Shown here piece by piece: positions 41,535-51,602 of a stretch of DNA of 64,000 bases (the stretch's first letter is position 1; each line of letters opens with the position of its first letter). The stretch is taken from the NCBI RefSeq assembly GCF_011030405.1, contig NZ_JAAJTJ010000004.1, positions 62,001 to 126,000 on the forward strand, in the 5' to 3' direction. The translations under genes and the position numbers were made by a program. The stretch comes from Parapedobacter sp. SGR-10 (lineage in GTDB: Bacteria > Bacteroidota > Bacteroidia > Sphingobacteriales > Sphingobacteriaceae). Below the pieces are notes generated by a model that was not told the origin of the DNA, did no database searches, and saw only the letters and a list, made by a program, of their open reading frames with translations.

Positions 41535-43094
41535 CTACGGCTTCTGCCACCAAACCAATGTATTGATATTATCACCTCCCATATTCTCTACGGCTTTTCT
41601 ATAGTTGAGCGAATTGGCCGACTGCACGTATATTGGATAATTCAACCTTACGGGTAAGTTACCGCCATTTCTCAGTCCAGGCCCTTTTGGCAATATCGGA
41701 TGGCCTGTACGTCTATGCTCAAACCATTGCTGAAAGTCGGTCATAAAGAGACAAAAATACTTTTGCACATGTATACGTTCCATTTTACTATCTCCTGTGG
41801 GTGCATCCAATGGCAGTGCGTCATTCCATTCAATCCCTGCATTTGTCACATAATCCGTGAATTCGGTATCAGAGATGTCTGCCGTAAAAGTGGGCACCCA
41901 ATAGTGGATTGCATTGGCTATTCCGCTGTGGTAATGCTCGGCAGCCGAACTGCTTATCCAGCCTTTTGCCGCAGCCTCTGCCTTGATAAATTCGACCTCT
42001 GCATATGTCATGAGGATACCTGTCAGTGGATTTTTGTGCAGGGAGAATTCAGAAGTACCAAAAGCGTAAAAGTAAGCTTGCTTGTCCTCTGCTGCCCCGG
42101 GCTCATAGCCGCTGTCTATGCCGATGAATCCTCCCGAACCAGGGGCTATTCCTAAGCGGTTGCGTGTGCCGCTACCGTAAGGGGTGGCCATATCGATCCG
42201 TGGATCATTCCAACCGCTTAGTTTAAGGATAAAAAAATTGCACAAGGAAGGAATCGTAAAATCCAGTTCGCGCAATAAAGTAACGTAAGGGCTTGTAAAC
42301 GGATCCGTAGTCACGATATCGCCTGTCCATTTGAGCACAGCAGACTCGTCATTGGAAGTGAAGGTGGGGTATTTGGTCGGATTGTCTTCGATTATTTCCT
42401 TGATTTTGGCAAGGACATCCGTAGAGAGATCTACTTTGCCCGACACTCTCATCAGTAGCCTCAGGTACAGGCTATTGCCAAATTTTTGCCACGAGGCCAC
42501 ATCACCTTTATAGATCGGGTCACTGGATTCCACCACGTTGGCTGTACTGTTCGATAGCAAGGTATTGGCCTCTTCCAATTTATCAAATAGACCCTCATAA
42601 ATATCCTTTTGGCTGTCAAAAGCGGGCTCGACTATACCTTGTTTCCCTTTATTGGCTTCTATAAATGGCACGTCACCATACGTATCCGTCAATAAAGAGA
42701 AGCCCCAAACTTCGCAGATCAAAGCGATACCTTTATAGGAATCGTTTTGGTATTCTTCGGTAGAAGCGATTTCATAGATATCCCTGAAGTTGGTCAGTTC
42801 GGAATACCATCCGTTCCAGGTATAGTCGGCTATATTGGGCCTAAAATCGTACCTGAATACCGCGTTTTCGTCTTCACTTCGTGTGACTGTAACCTGCATG
42901 AGCTCGTTGTTGAAATTACGATTGCGTACCATATTCGTACGCAGCATGTTGACCAAAGCCGGTGCCAACAATTTTTCAGGTGCAGCACTTATGATACTGA
43001 TAGGATCGGTGTTTATCTTCTCAAAGTCTTTTGTACATGCCGTGAAATACAGAACGGTATATAAGGCTAAGATGACAGTTAGAATCTTTTTCAT
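41535..43094 (-). CDS. SusD-like lipoprotein, SusD-like_2 type
   Basis: A 519-residue lipoprotein with lipobox VLYFTAC (Cys about residue 20). The beginning FEKINTDPISIISAAPEKLL and the core ICEVWGFSLLTDTYGDVPFI are those of the SusD-like_2 group rather than classic SusD. It forms the lid of the SusC pore encoded 8 bp upstream. The C-terminus keeps the pattern PVRLNYPIYVQSANSLNY seen in that group. Confidence 0.92.
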   Translation of the reverse strand: MKKILTVILALYTVLYFTACTKDFEKINTDPISIISAAPEKLLAPALVNMLRTNMVRNRNFNNELMQVTVTRSEDENAVFRYDFRPNIADYTWNGWYSELTNFRDIYEIASTEEYQNDSYKGIALICEVWGFSLLTDTYGDVPFIEANKGKQGIVEPAFDSQKDIYEGLFDKLEEANTLLSNSTANVVESSDPIYKGDVASWQKFGNSLYLRLLMRVSGKVDLSTDVLAKIKEIIEDNPTKYPTFTSNDESAVLKWTGDIVTTDPFTSPYVTLLRELDFTIPSLCNFFILKLSGWNDPRIDMATPYGSGTRNRLGIAPGSGGFIGIDSGYEPGAAEDKQAYFYAFGTSEFSLHKNPLTGILMTYAEVEFIKAEAAAKGWISSSAAEHYHSGIANAIHYWVPTFTADISDTEFTDYVTNAGIEWNDALPLDAPTGDSKMERIHVQKYFCLFMTDFQQWFEHRRTGHPILPKGPGLRNGGNLPVRLNYPIYVQSANSLNYRKAVENMGGDNINTLVWWQKP

Positions 43095-43102
43095 GTTTCT
43101 GA

Positions 43103-46100
43103 TTATTTAAAACCTACAACTAAATTAAACCCATATGTGCGGGTAGAGGGAAATTGTCCCACTTCAAATCCCTGCACAATGTCCGTACCGCTTAATGTTC
43201 CAAACTCGGGATCAAACATGGGCCAGGTAGACCATATAAATAGGTTGCGTCCATACACACCGATACTGGCTCTTGACAACTTAAGGGGTGCGAGTACAGA
43301 TTTTGGCAACGAATAATCTAACCTCGCCTCCCTGAATTTGATGAAATCGGTTTTATAGGTCGCTCCTTCGGCATTGGCCGTACCCATAGTAAAATTGTAA
43401 AAAGAGGTAATATCCCGGGTAATGGTGGTATTGGGGCTAAAAGTGCCATCGGAATTTTGTACTACTCCATTACCTATAATGCCACTGTACCTTCCGGGTA
43501 ATGTGGCAGTTAGTTTACCAAAATCTGCCAAACGTCCGTGTGTATAGGAATGTGCTACACCTCCCTGTTGTCCGTCGAACAAGACTTTCAGACGAAAGCT
43601 CTTGAATGAAAATTCCGAACCGATGCTGGCCTTGTATCTGGGGATGGTGTTGCCCAGATAAATAGGCTCAGAAGTCAATTGGGCAAGACCGGATGTCGCA
43701 TCGTATATCACCTGTCCATCTGGCGAACGTTGAAAGCCTATGCCGTACATATCGCCCATGCTGCCTCCGACCTTGGCCACGATCTGTGCTCCTCCGACTG
43801 CACTCGTACGTAAGATGACCGTGCTGTCCTGTTCGGCCATAGCCACGATCTTATTCTTGTTGGTAGAGAATGTGGAGAAGGCTTTCCATTTGAAATTTTT
43901 GGCCTGTACCAACGTGCCGTTCAGAGCGATTTCCAATCCCGTATTATTCACCTGTCCTGCGTTGATGATCTGCCTAGTGTACCCGGACGAACGGTCTACT
44001 ATCCTTGTTAGGATTTGCTTTTTGGTATTTCCACTATACCAGGCAATATCCAATCCCAAGCGATTTTTGAACATCCGTATATCCGTTCCTATTTCAAACG
44101 TCGTGGTCAACAAAGGTTTTAAATCGGGATTGGGTAGAATTGTTGGATTCTGCAAGGATCCGTCCGGATAAATACCGTCAGCCGCCAATGGATAAGCATA
44201 GGCGGTCAGAAAAGGCGTCGTGCCTCCGCTACCCGTTTGGGAGAGGGAGGCACGTATCTTGGCTAGATTGAAAGCCTTTGGCATGTTGAAATAATCCGAC
44301 GCAACGAAACTCAAGTTTGCTGAAGGATAGAAGAAACCTACATTATCTTTACGTGTAGGTGTAGCTAGAATACTGCTCCAATCCTGTCGGGCTGTCAAAT
44401 CCAGAAACAGATAGTCCTTGTAGCTGGTAGAAATCAATGCATACAAGCTGTTGATATTGAAACGGGAGATATAGGGAATCTCGACCAGAGCATACGCTGC
44501 ATTGTCAAAACTGTATACATTCGGTTCGGTCAGACCGTCTGCCCGTATTTCGTCTCTATCATAGCGGTTTCTCAGCATGCTACCTCCTAATGTGGAAGTC
44601 ACACGAATATCTTTATTTAATTCTTTGTCGTATTTCAGCAGGAAATCAGCGCTTGTCTCATTTATATTGATGTCCTGTGTACGATAGGAACCCAAGGGTA
44701 GACGGGCTGCCGTCCAAGGACGTTTTTGATGCCTATCGTCATTCGATTTGTCCAATGTGGCCCGTACTTGCAGGCTCCACTCCTTTGAGAAGGCATAATT
44801 AGCCTGTACATTACCCGTGATACCGTTGCGGTTGGATCCATTGATAAACTCATACGATATGGCATAGGGATTTTCGGGAGCTGTCGTAAAGATATCGTGC
44901 AGTTCTTCGTATTCTTTGTCCTTTACCCAATAGTTTCTCAACCAGTTGATGTCGCCGTTGGGCACCCAAAATACATACCAATACATGACCGATTGGTTTC
45001 CATAGCCCATTCCAGGTAGATTGCTGCTGAACTTGTTGGTATAGTTTGCCTTGACGGACAAATCGAGCTTTGGTGTGATCTTGCTATTGGCCGACAAAGA
45101 AATATGGGTTCGTTCATACCCTGTGTTGGGAATGATCCAACTATTCTTGCCATGTGTTGCAGACAGCCGGTAGTTGGTATTTTTGATATTTCCATTGATA
45201 CTTAGGGAGTTGGTAAAGGTGTTCCCCGTTTCAAAAAACTCACGTATCTGATTACGATAGGGGACCCAAGGTGTGGGTTCTGTTCCTGCCCGTTGTGTTT
45301 CGGGATCGTACTGGATGAAAGACTGTCCATTGAACCGCGGTCCCCAAGTCAAACTGGTACCGCTATTCGTGCCATAGGTGTAGGTTGCCGCTCCGTTTAA
45401 TCCCTGTCCATATTCGTATTGCAGGTCGGGCCAGCGATTGGCTTGTTCAAACGAAGCATTGGAGGTGAAGGTGATGCTAGGTATAGCTGTTTTACGTTTA
45501 CCACTACCCGATTTGGTCGTGACGATGATAGCTCCGTTGGCTCCACGCTGACCGTAAAGAGCTGATGCGCCAGGACCTCTCAGTACGGTCACGCTTTCGA
45601 TGTCTTCGGGATTGATATCGTTGATTCCACTACCGAAATCCGTAGGTTGGATACCGTCTGTAGGTCCTGCAGCATTCCCGCCAGTGGCCGTTCTACGTCC
45701 ACTGCTACTATTCAGCACCACACCATCTACTACGATCAGGGCTTCGTTTTCCCCAGTAAGGTTGTTTTCGCCGCGCAGTATGATTTTATTTGAACCTGTA
45801 GGCCCCCCGTTGGCGCGTATCATGTTGAGACCCGGTACTTTCCCTGACATGGCATCCAACCAGTTTCCGGCTGGAGCATCGGTAAATTCAGAACTGTCCA
45901 TTTTGGTAATGGCATACCCTAGTGCCTTTTCTTCACGTTTGATGCCTAGGGCCGTGACGACCACCTCGTTCAGCGTCTCTATACTTTCCTGCAACACTAT
46001 ATTTACGGTTGTTCGGTTGTTGAGAGCAATGTCTAAGCTTTGATAACCTACAGCACTGAATACCAAAATGGAATTGCGGTCATCCACCCGTACCGTATAT

Positions 46101-46648
46101 TCTCCCGAAGCATTGGTGACTCCCAGGACGTTGCCCTGCTTGTTACTGATAGATACACCTTCCAAAGGCACATTGTTGCTGTCTACGACACGCCCTTTGA
46201 TATTTGCTCCCGGTTGGGAAATTTGTGTAGACGGAGGTAGTGGTTTGGGAAATACCACAACCGTTTTGCTCTCGATTGTATAGTTAAAGGGCTGATCTTT
46301 GAAACTCTGGTCCAAGACTTCTCTTAGGGGCTTGTTATGCACGGCTATACTTATCCTTTTACCCTTGCTTAGTAGATCGTGCTTGTACACAAAATCATAA
46401 CCACTTTGTCTTTTGATTTCCTTAAATAGTTCGGTCAGGGATATATTGTTTTTGGATAAAGTAATGTATTGTGCTTTTGCGGCAAAAGAAATCTGTAAAA
46501 ATGCAACCGACAGAAAGATACAAATTAGCTTAACCCGCATAATCAAAGGTTTTAAATCCAGGAAAGGGTTTGCCATGCTGTAAACAAACATTCGGGATGC
46601 TGACAAAAGAGACTGCCTACCCTTTCTATTTGCATAATTTTTATACAT
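43103..46648 (-). CDS. SusC/RagA-family TonB-linked transporter with STN domain (second system)
   Basis: A 1181-residue outer-membrane transporter. The signal region is at about 37-60 (MRVKLICIFLSVAFLQISFA). If translation begins at that Met (46540) the protein has 1145 residues; long N-terminal extensions are common in this group, so both starts are possible. Then STN (about 62-128), carboxypeptidase-regulatory-like domain (about 148-235) and plug with VVTALGIKREEKALGYAITK and ASALYGQRGANGAIIVTT. The barrel ends YGFNLVVGFK. It would import the product prepared by the enzymes downstream and signal to the FecR/sigma pair upstream. Confidence 0.94.
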   Translation of the reverse strand: MYKNYANRKGRQSLLSASRMFVYSMANPFLDLKPLIMRVKLICIFLSVAFLQISFAAKAQYITLSKNNISLTELFKEIKRQSGYDFVYKHDLLSKGKRISIAVHNKPLREVLDQSFKDQPFNYTIESKTVVVFPKPLPPSTQISQPGANIKGRVVDSNNVPLEGVSISNKQGNVLGVTNASGEYTVRVDDRNSILVFSAVGYQSLDIALNNRTTVNIVLQESIETLNEVVVTALGIKREEKALGYAITKMDSSEFTDAPAGNWLDAMSGKVPGLNMIRANGGPTGSNKIILRGENNLTGENEALIVVDGVVLNSSSGRRTATGGNAAGPTDGIQPTDFGSGINDINPEDIESVTVLRGPGASALYGQRGANGAIIVTTKSGSGKRKTAIPSITFTSNASFEQANRWPDLQYEYGQGLNGAATYTYGTNSGTSLTWGPRFNGQSFIQYDPETQRAGTEPTPWVPYRNQIREFFETGNTFTNSLSINGNIKNTNYRLSATHGKNSWIIPNTGYERTHISLSANSKITPKLDLSVKANYTNKFSSNLPGMGYGNQSVMYWYVFWVPNGDINWLRNYWVKDKEYEELHDIFTTAPENPYAISYEFINGSNRNGITGNVQANYAFSKEWSLQVRATLDKSNDDRHQKRPWTAARLPLGSYRTQDININETSADFLLKYDKELNKDIRVTSTLGGSMLRNRYDRDEIRADGLTEPNVYSFDNAAYALVEIPYISRFNINSLYALISTSYKDYLFLDLTARQDWSSILATPTRKDNVGFFYPSANLSFVASDYFNMPKAFNLAKIRASLSQTGSGGTTPFLTAYAYPLAADGIYPDGSLQNPTILPNPDLKPLLTTTFEIGTDIRMFKNRLGLDIAWYSGNTKKQILTRIVDRSSGYTRQIINAGQVNNTGLEIALNGTLVQAKNFKWKAFSTFSTNKNKIVAMAEQDSTVILRTSAVGGAQIVAKVGGSMGDMYGIGFQRSPDGQVIYDATSGLAQLTSEPIYLGNTIPRYKASIGSEFSFKSFRLKVLFDGQQGGVAHSYTHGRLADFGKLTATLPGRYSGIIGNGVVQNSDGTFSPNTTITRDITSFYNFTMGTANAEGATYKTDFIKFREARLDYSLPKSVLAPLKLSRASIGVYGRNLFIWSTWPMFDPEFGTLSGTDIVQGFEVGQFPSTRTYGFNLVVGFK

Positions 46649-46717
46649 TTGTTTTTAGGTTTGTTTTTGATACTCATTGTTAGACACTCTTGGTATTTCA
46701 AAGCAGCCTATTGTAAG

Positions 46718-46741
46718 ACGGGGACGCGCCAACGTTCCCGT
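46718..46741. promoter_or_regulatory. Leader hairpin between fecR and susC (second system)
   Basis: ACGGGGACG and CGTTCCCGT (plus strand) pair at eight of nine positions, with one G-T-type mismatch, around a 6-nt loop. On the coding (minus) strand an A-run precedes the stem, as at the corresponding place in the third system (60390-60416). It could shape susC leader RNA. On the plus strand the stem is followed by a T-run, so it could also stop antisense transcription. Confidence 0.4.
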
Positions 46742-46773
46742 TTTTTTTGTATAGTCTGCCGTTATATCGTAAT

Positions 46774-47928
46774 TTACTGCATAACCCAGACCCTCCTTCC
46801 TTCGAGTTTAAAGTTGACACCTTTGGTCATAGAAAGTACGTTGAGTACTTCGTTGATATCTTTGGTTCTAGATATGGAACCACCAAACTTAATGTTGCCT
46901 ACGTCACCTTGGTATACTACTTCTACATTGTACCATCGGCTGATCTGTCGCATGATATTTTTCAGTTCCACGCCGTCAAAGGCAAAATCCCCTTTGTACC
47001 AAGCTGTAGCCTGCTCGGTATCTGCCGAATGGACCCGTATATTCTGGTCTACGACAGTAGCCTGTTCTCCCGGCCGTAATATCTTGGATGTATTGTTTAA
47101 AGAGATTTTTACACTTCCTTCCAAAAGGGTGGTCTTTATGGCAGGTTCATCTTCATACGTGTTGACATTAAACTTAGTGCCCAATACTTCTATAATCTGT
47201 CCTTTTGACACTACACGAAAGGGTTTTCTCTTATCGGATTTTACTTCAAAATAACCTTCACCGTGCAGTGTAACTCTTCTTTCGTGTGCCTCAAATCTTA
47301 TTGGATATTCCAGCGAAGAGGAAGAATTTAGCCAGACTTTTGTACCATCTGGCAATACGACTTGATATTGTCCACCTATTGGGGTTTCAACGGTATTGTT
47401 GCCTGTAGGGAGATGGTCTGTATGTCCGATGTTCGAGGCTTCGTAAACCAATTCTCCATTCGTATTTTTGATGATGCGTATTCCGGCCTGTTCAAGCAGC
47501 GTACCATCTTCTTTGTCACTGAGATTGATCTTTTTGCCGTCTGCGAGCGTAAGATATGCTTTATTGCCCCCCGGCTCGATAGCTTCTGTATCGGTTATAG
47601 GCCTTTTGCTGTCCGAAGAAATACGGTTATTGTTTAGGAAATAGACAGTAATGCCCATGGTCAGCAGGATTGTTGCGGCTATGGCCGTTTTATAATATGC
47701 TTTTATTATATGGCGTCTTGTGAGGGATACATTTGGTCGTTGGGAAACAATGCTTTTCCAGATTTTCCGCTTGGCTGATTCCATTTCAGGTTCATGCAAT
47801 TCAGTTGTGTTCGAATCCTCTGGAAGAGTCAGATACCACGATTCGACCCATGCTTTCTCCTCTTCGGAGCATATACCTTCTTGATACCGTTTTAAAATTT
47901 CCTGTATTTCCCTATCATTCATGCGCAT
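46774..47928 (-). CDS. FecR-family anti-sigma factor (second system)
   Basis: A 384-residue inner-membrane protein. The cytoplasmic part (1-85) begins MNDREIQEILKRYQEGICSE-like, the membrane helix is near 88-108 (TAIAATILLTMGITVYFL), and the FecR domain includes GGNKAYLTLADGKKINLSD, VWLNSSSSLEYPI and VLGTKFNVN. DUF4974-type C-terminal domain from GDFAFDGVELKNIMRQISRW. It follows the sigma gene by 72 bp and precedes susC by 125 bp. Confidence 0.94.
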   Translation of the reverse strand: MRMNDREIQEILKRYQEGICSEEEKAWVESWYLTLPEDSNTTELHEPEMESAKRKIWKSIVSQRPNVSLTRRHIIKAYYKTAIAATILLTMGITVYFLNNNRISSDSKRPITDTEAIEPGGNKAYLTLADGKKINLSDKEDGTLLEQAGIRIIKNTNGELVYEASNIGHTDHLPTGNNTVETPIGGQYQVVLPDGTKVWLNSSSSLEYPIRFEAHERRVTLHGEGYFEVKSDKRKPFRVVSKGQIIEVLGTKFNVNTYEDEPAIKTTLLEGSVKISLNNTSKILRPGEQATVVDQNIRVHSADTEQATAWYKGDFAFDGVELKNIMRQISRWYNVEVVYQGDVGNIKFGGSISRTKDINEVLNVLSMTKGVNFKLEGRRVWVMQ

Positions 47929-48000
47929 ACTTATGCTATTATATAGGGTATGACAATATTAAGGGTAGGGTGGTAGTAGATTTTTTTTGAAAAAATATTT

Positions 48001-48582
48001 TTAGCATAAGATAAGCCAAATGGCTAATGAAATAAATCCACTCAATTTTAATCGAAGGATCTTAATCGCATTGCTGACCTGTTTTTTGACTGTCTTGTCG
48101 GAAAGGTTCAATTCCTGAGCGATTTCTTTGTAGGAAAGGTGTTGTGTGCGGCTCAATTCAAAGACATGTCTCATCTTTGTCGGGAGGTGAGCCACTTCCC
48201 GTTCTATTCTTTCTCTGAGCATCTGTTCGCGGATCCGATGGTCGGTGACCGTTTCGGACCTTTCTATGAAATGGCCAAAGGATGTGATATATCTTTCGTG
48301 GATCTTTTCTTTTTGGATCACGTTGAGTATCTTGTTACGGACGGTCGTATAGAGATAGGAACTCAACGAACTTTGCAGTTCCAAATTGGGGATTTTGTCC
48401 CAAAGCGTGACAAACACCTCTTGAACAACATCTTGTGCTGTTGGCTTTTCTTTGAGCAATTTATAGGCATGGCGGTACAATACGGCCCAGTATCGATCAT
48501 ATATTTCCGAAAATCCTGTTTCGTCCCCTGCCTTGCATAAAGCCAATAGTTCTACATCGCTATATGTTTTATAATTGTCCAA
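48001..48582 (-). CDS. ECF RNA polymerase sigma factor (second system), TTG start
   Basis: A 193-residue sigma factor with region 2 (FSEIYDRYWAVLYRHAYKLL, AQDVVQEVFVTLW) and region 4 (LSYKEIAQELNLSDKTVKKQ). The start codon is TTG at 48582: there is an in-frame TGA shortly upstream and no ATG before region 2, and residue lengths of the relatives agree with this start. It would transcribe the locus on the minus strand after release from FecR. Confidence 0.92.
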   Translation of the reverse strand: MDNYKTYSDVELLALCKAGDETGFSEIYDRYWAVLYRHAYKLLKEKPTAQDVVQEVFVTLWDKIPNLELQSSLSSYLYTTVRNKILNVIQKEKIHERYITSFGHFIERSETVTDHRIREQMLRERIEREVAHLPTKMRHVFELSRTQHLSYKEIAQELNLSDKTVKKQVSNAIKILRLKLSGFISLAIWLILC

Positions 48583-48762
48583 AACAAAGGCTTTTAATCA
48601 GCTATGTTAAAGTTAGAAAAAAGTTATTGATTTCAAAAATTAAACCATTCAAAGCTACGACTTTGTCCTGTGTTGAATATTATGCAAATATTAAGTTTCT
48701 ATATAGATTGTTTTGCTGTAGATAATTGCCTTTCTCCTGAGCACCGTCTCCTTAAAAATCCT

Positions 48763-48770
48763 TAACTTTG
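48763..48770 (+). promoter_or_regulatory. -7 promoter element of uvrA
   Basis: TAACTTTG matches TAnnTTTG. The uvrA ATG is only 6 bp downstream, so transcription may start at the start codon. No TTG at the usual -33 spacing was found. Confidence 0.35.
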
Positions 48771-48776
48771 TAAGTT

Positions 48777-51572
48777 ATGCAAAAAAAATCGGTGGGTAAT
48801 GCCAAATCCTTGATCCAGATCAAGGGTGCTCGTGTCAATAATCTGAAAAATATAGATGTCGATATTCCAAAAAACAACCTCGTAGTCATTACAGGTCTTT
48901 CCGGGTCTGGCAAGTCTTCGTTGGCATTCGACACGTTGTATGCGGAGGGACAACGTCGCTATGTAGAAAGCCTGTCTTCTTATGCCCGACAGTTCATGGG
49001 ACGGATGAACAAGCCGGAGGTAGATTATATCAAAGGTATTGCTCCCGCTATTGCGATCGAACAAAAGGTCATCACGAGCAATCCCCGTTCTACGGTGGGT
49101 ACTTCTACCGAAATTTACGATTATCTCAAACTGTTGTTTGCCCGGATAGGTAAGACCTATTCCCCTGTATCCGGACAGCAGGTCACCAAGGATACGGTCA
49201 CTTCTGTGGTCGAAAAAATAACAAGTTATCCACTTGATACCCTATTTACCGTTGTCTGCCCCTTGATTCCCTCCAAGGACAGAAAGTTGAAAGAAGAACT
49301 TTCTTTGCTGTTGCACAAAGGATTTGTCCGGGTAAATTATCGGGGGGGAATCCAGAAGATCGAAACCTTGATCGAAGATCCTCATACACCAAATGGAAAG
49401 CTTGATGCTGATGAGGTAGAAATCGTGATAGACCGGCTCCGTTGGGATGGAGAAGAGGACACCATACATCGTATTGCCGATTCGGTGCAGACGGCTTTCT
49501 TTGAGGGAAAAGGCCAATGTACGATTGAGATCGACGGGCAACGGCTGGATTTTTCCGACAAGTTTGAGTTGGATGGCATGACGTTCGAAGAGCCGTCACC
49601 CAATTTTTTCAGTTTCAATAATCCCTTTGGGGCATGCAAGCGTTGTGAAGGATATGGAAAGATCATCGGTATAGACCCTGATCTGGTTGTCCCGGACAAG
49701 AGCAAGTCGGTGTATGACGGAGCCATAGCACCTTGGCGCGGAGAAAAAATGGGCGCTTGGCTGAATCAATTGGTGCGCAATGCGTTGAAATTTGATTTTC
49801 CTATACATCGGGCCTATAGCGATCTTACGCCCGAACAACAGGCCCTGCTTTGGACCGGAAACAAATACTTCCAAGGATTGAACGAGTTCTTTCGGGAATT
49901 GGAAGAACAAACCTATAAGATCCAGTATCGAGTCATGCTTTCCCGTTACAGGGGTAAGACGGTTTGTCCGGAATGCCAGGGCAGCAGATTGCGGCATGAT
50001 GCCGCCTATGTCAAGATTGCCGGCAAATCCATTATCGACCTTGTGCTGATGCCCCTTGATCAACTGTTGCTTTTCTTCCAACAGATCGAACTGTCTGAAA
50101 ATGAGGCGACCATTGCTAAACGTTTGTTGTTAGAGATCACCAACCGTGTACAGTTTCTCTGCGATGTAGGGTTGAGTTATCTGACTTTGAATCGTCTCAG
50201 CAACACGCTTTCGGGAGGAGAATCGCAACGGATCAATTTAGCAACGTCGCTTGGAAGCTCTTTGGTCGGCTCTATCTATGTCTTGGACGAACCTAGTATA
50301 GGGTTGCATCCCCGTGACACGCAACGATTGATCGGAGTGCTGAAATCCTTGCGGGATGTGGGCAATACGGTGATCGTCGTCGAACATGAGCAAGAGATGA
50401 TGGAGGCCGCCGATTATCTTGTCGATATTGGACCAGAGGCTGGTGTGAATGGTGGAGAATTGGTTTTTGCGGGCAATTATGGCCAGATTATCAAAGACAA
50501 TAAATCGCTTACGGGGCAATACCTCAGCGGGAAGCAAAAGATACCTGTTCCTTCCCAACGTAGAAAATGGACAGACAAGATCAAGGTAGTAGGGGCACGA
50601 GAGAACAATCTCAAAAGTATCAACGTTGAATTTCCATTGCATGTCTTTACCGTCGTTACGGGTGTGTCTGGTTCGGGAAAGACTTCTTTGGTCAAACGAG
50701 TGCTTTATCCTGCCTTGCAAAAGGCCATAGGAAATTATTCAGGGGAGCAGACAGGTAAATTTGACCAATTGGAAGGCGATATTGCACAGGTAGAGCAGAT
50801 CGAATTGGTCGATCAGAATCCCATAGGGCGCTCCTCGCGTTCCAACCCGGTCACATACGTGAAAGCTTGGGATGAAGTCCGTGCACTGTATGCAGGGCTT
50901 CCGGCAGCGAAAGCAGCAGGTCTGAAGCCGGCGGCATTCTCTTTTAATGTAGAGGGGGGACGTTGTGATGTTTGTCAGGGTGATGGGGAAGTGAAGATTG
51001 AAATGCAATTTATGGCGGATATCGTACTGCCCTGTGAAGCCTGTGGAGGCAAGCGGTTCAAATCTCATGTCTTGGATGTACAGTATAAAGAAAAGTCTGT
51101 GGCCGATGTGCTGGATCTCAGCATAGATGAAGCATTGGCGTTCTTTGTGGAACAACCTAGGGTATTGGCCAAATTACAGCCTCTACACGATGTAGGCTTA
51201 GGATACATCAAACTTGGCCAATCTTCCAGTACGCTTTCCGGTGGAGAAGCCCAACGTATTAAGCTCGCCTCATTTTTGATCAAGGGAAACAACCCTAAGA
51301 AGACGTTGTTTATCTTTGATGAGCCTACGACAGGTCTGCATTTTCACGATATCCAGAAGTTGTTGCAATCTTTTGATGCATTGCTCCGGCAGGGCAACAG
51401 TATCCTTGTGATCGAACACAATATGGATATGATCAAATCGGCAGATTGGGTCATAGATATCGGGCCCGAAGGTGGGAATAAAGGAGGAAATGTGGTCTTT
51501 GCAGGTACCCCTGAGAATTTGGTGCAGTGCAAGGAATCCTATACGGGGCAGTTTTTGAAAGGGCATTTGTAA
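48777..51572 (+). CDS. uvrA: Excinuclease ABC subunit A
   Basis: A 931-residue damage-recognition ATPase of nucleotide excision repair. Two ABC modules: the first with [20 protein letters not shown] and the zinc module CKRCEGYG...CPECQGSR; signature [12 protein letters not shown] and Walker [16 protein letters not shown]; the second with [20 protein letters not shown], the zinc module [16 protein letters not shown]...[21 protein letters not shown] and [14 protein letters not shown]. Length matches the family. It is divergent from the second sigma gene and convergent with the SerB-like gene. Confidence 0.98.
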   Translation: MQKKSVGNAKSLIQIKGARVNNLKNIDVDIPKNNLVVITGLSGSGKSSLAFDTLYAEGQRRYVESLSSYARQFMGRMNKPEVDYIKGIAPAIAIEQKVITSNPRSTVGTSTEIYDYLKLLFARIGKTYSPVSGQQVTKDTVTSVVEKITSYPLDTLFTVVCPLIPSKDRKLKEELSLLLHKGFVRVNYRGGIQKIETLIEDPHTPNGKLDADEVEIVIDRLRWDGEEDTIHRIADSVQTAFFEGKGQCTIEIDGQRLDFSDKFELDGMTFEEPSPNFFSFNNPFGACKRCEGYGKIIGIDPDLVVPDKSKSVYDGAIAPWRGEKMGAWLNQLVRNALKFDFPIHRAYSDLTPEQQALLWTGNKYFQGLNEFFRELEEQTYKIQYRVMLSRYRGKTVCPECQGSRLRHDAAYVKIAGKSIIDLVLMPLDQLLLFFQQIELSENEATIAKRLLLEITNRVQFLCDVGLSYLTLNRLSNTLSGGESQRINLATSLGSSLVGSIYVLDEPSIGLHPRDTQRLIGVLKSLRDVGNTVIVVEHEQEMMEAADYLVDIGPEAGVNGGELVFAGNYGQIIKDNKSLTGQYLSGKQKIPVPSQRRKWTDKIKVVGARENNLKSINVEFPLHVFTVVTGVSGSGKTSLVKRVLYPALQKAIGNYSGEQTGKFDQLEGDIAQVEQIELVDQNPIGRSSRSNPVTYVKAWDEVRALYAGLPAAKAAGLKPAAFSFNVEGGRCDVCQGDGEVKIEMQFMADIVLPCEACGGKRFKSHVLDVQYKEKSVADVLDLSIDEALAFFVEQPRVLAKLQPLHDVGLGYIKLGQSSSTLSGGEAQRIKLASFLIKGNNPKKTLFIFDEPTTGLHFHDIQKLLQSFDALLRQGNSILVIEHNMDMIKSADWVIDIGPEGGNKGGNVVFAGTPENLVQCKESYTGQFLKGHL

Positions 51573-51597
51573 GGGCGAAACATCTTTCGCCCTTACA
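51568..51597. terminator. Terminator hairpin between uvrA and the SerB-like gene
   Basis: A perfect 13-bp stem (TGTAAGGGCGAAA and complement) with loop CATC overlaps the uvrA stop codon and is followed by a T-rich TTATTTTATTT on the plus strand. The convergent gene stops at 51603, so it may serve both. Confidence 0.8.
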
Positions 51598-51602
51598 TTA
51601 TT

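Noticed and set aside
46649..47254. A 201-codon plus-strand frame opposite fecR
   Set aside because: Antisense to the conserved FecR domain and without recognisable motifs.
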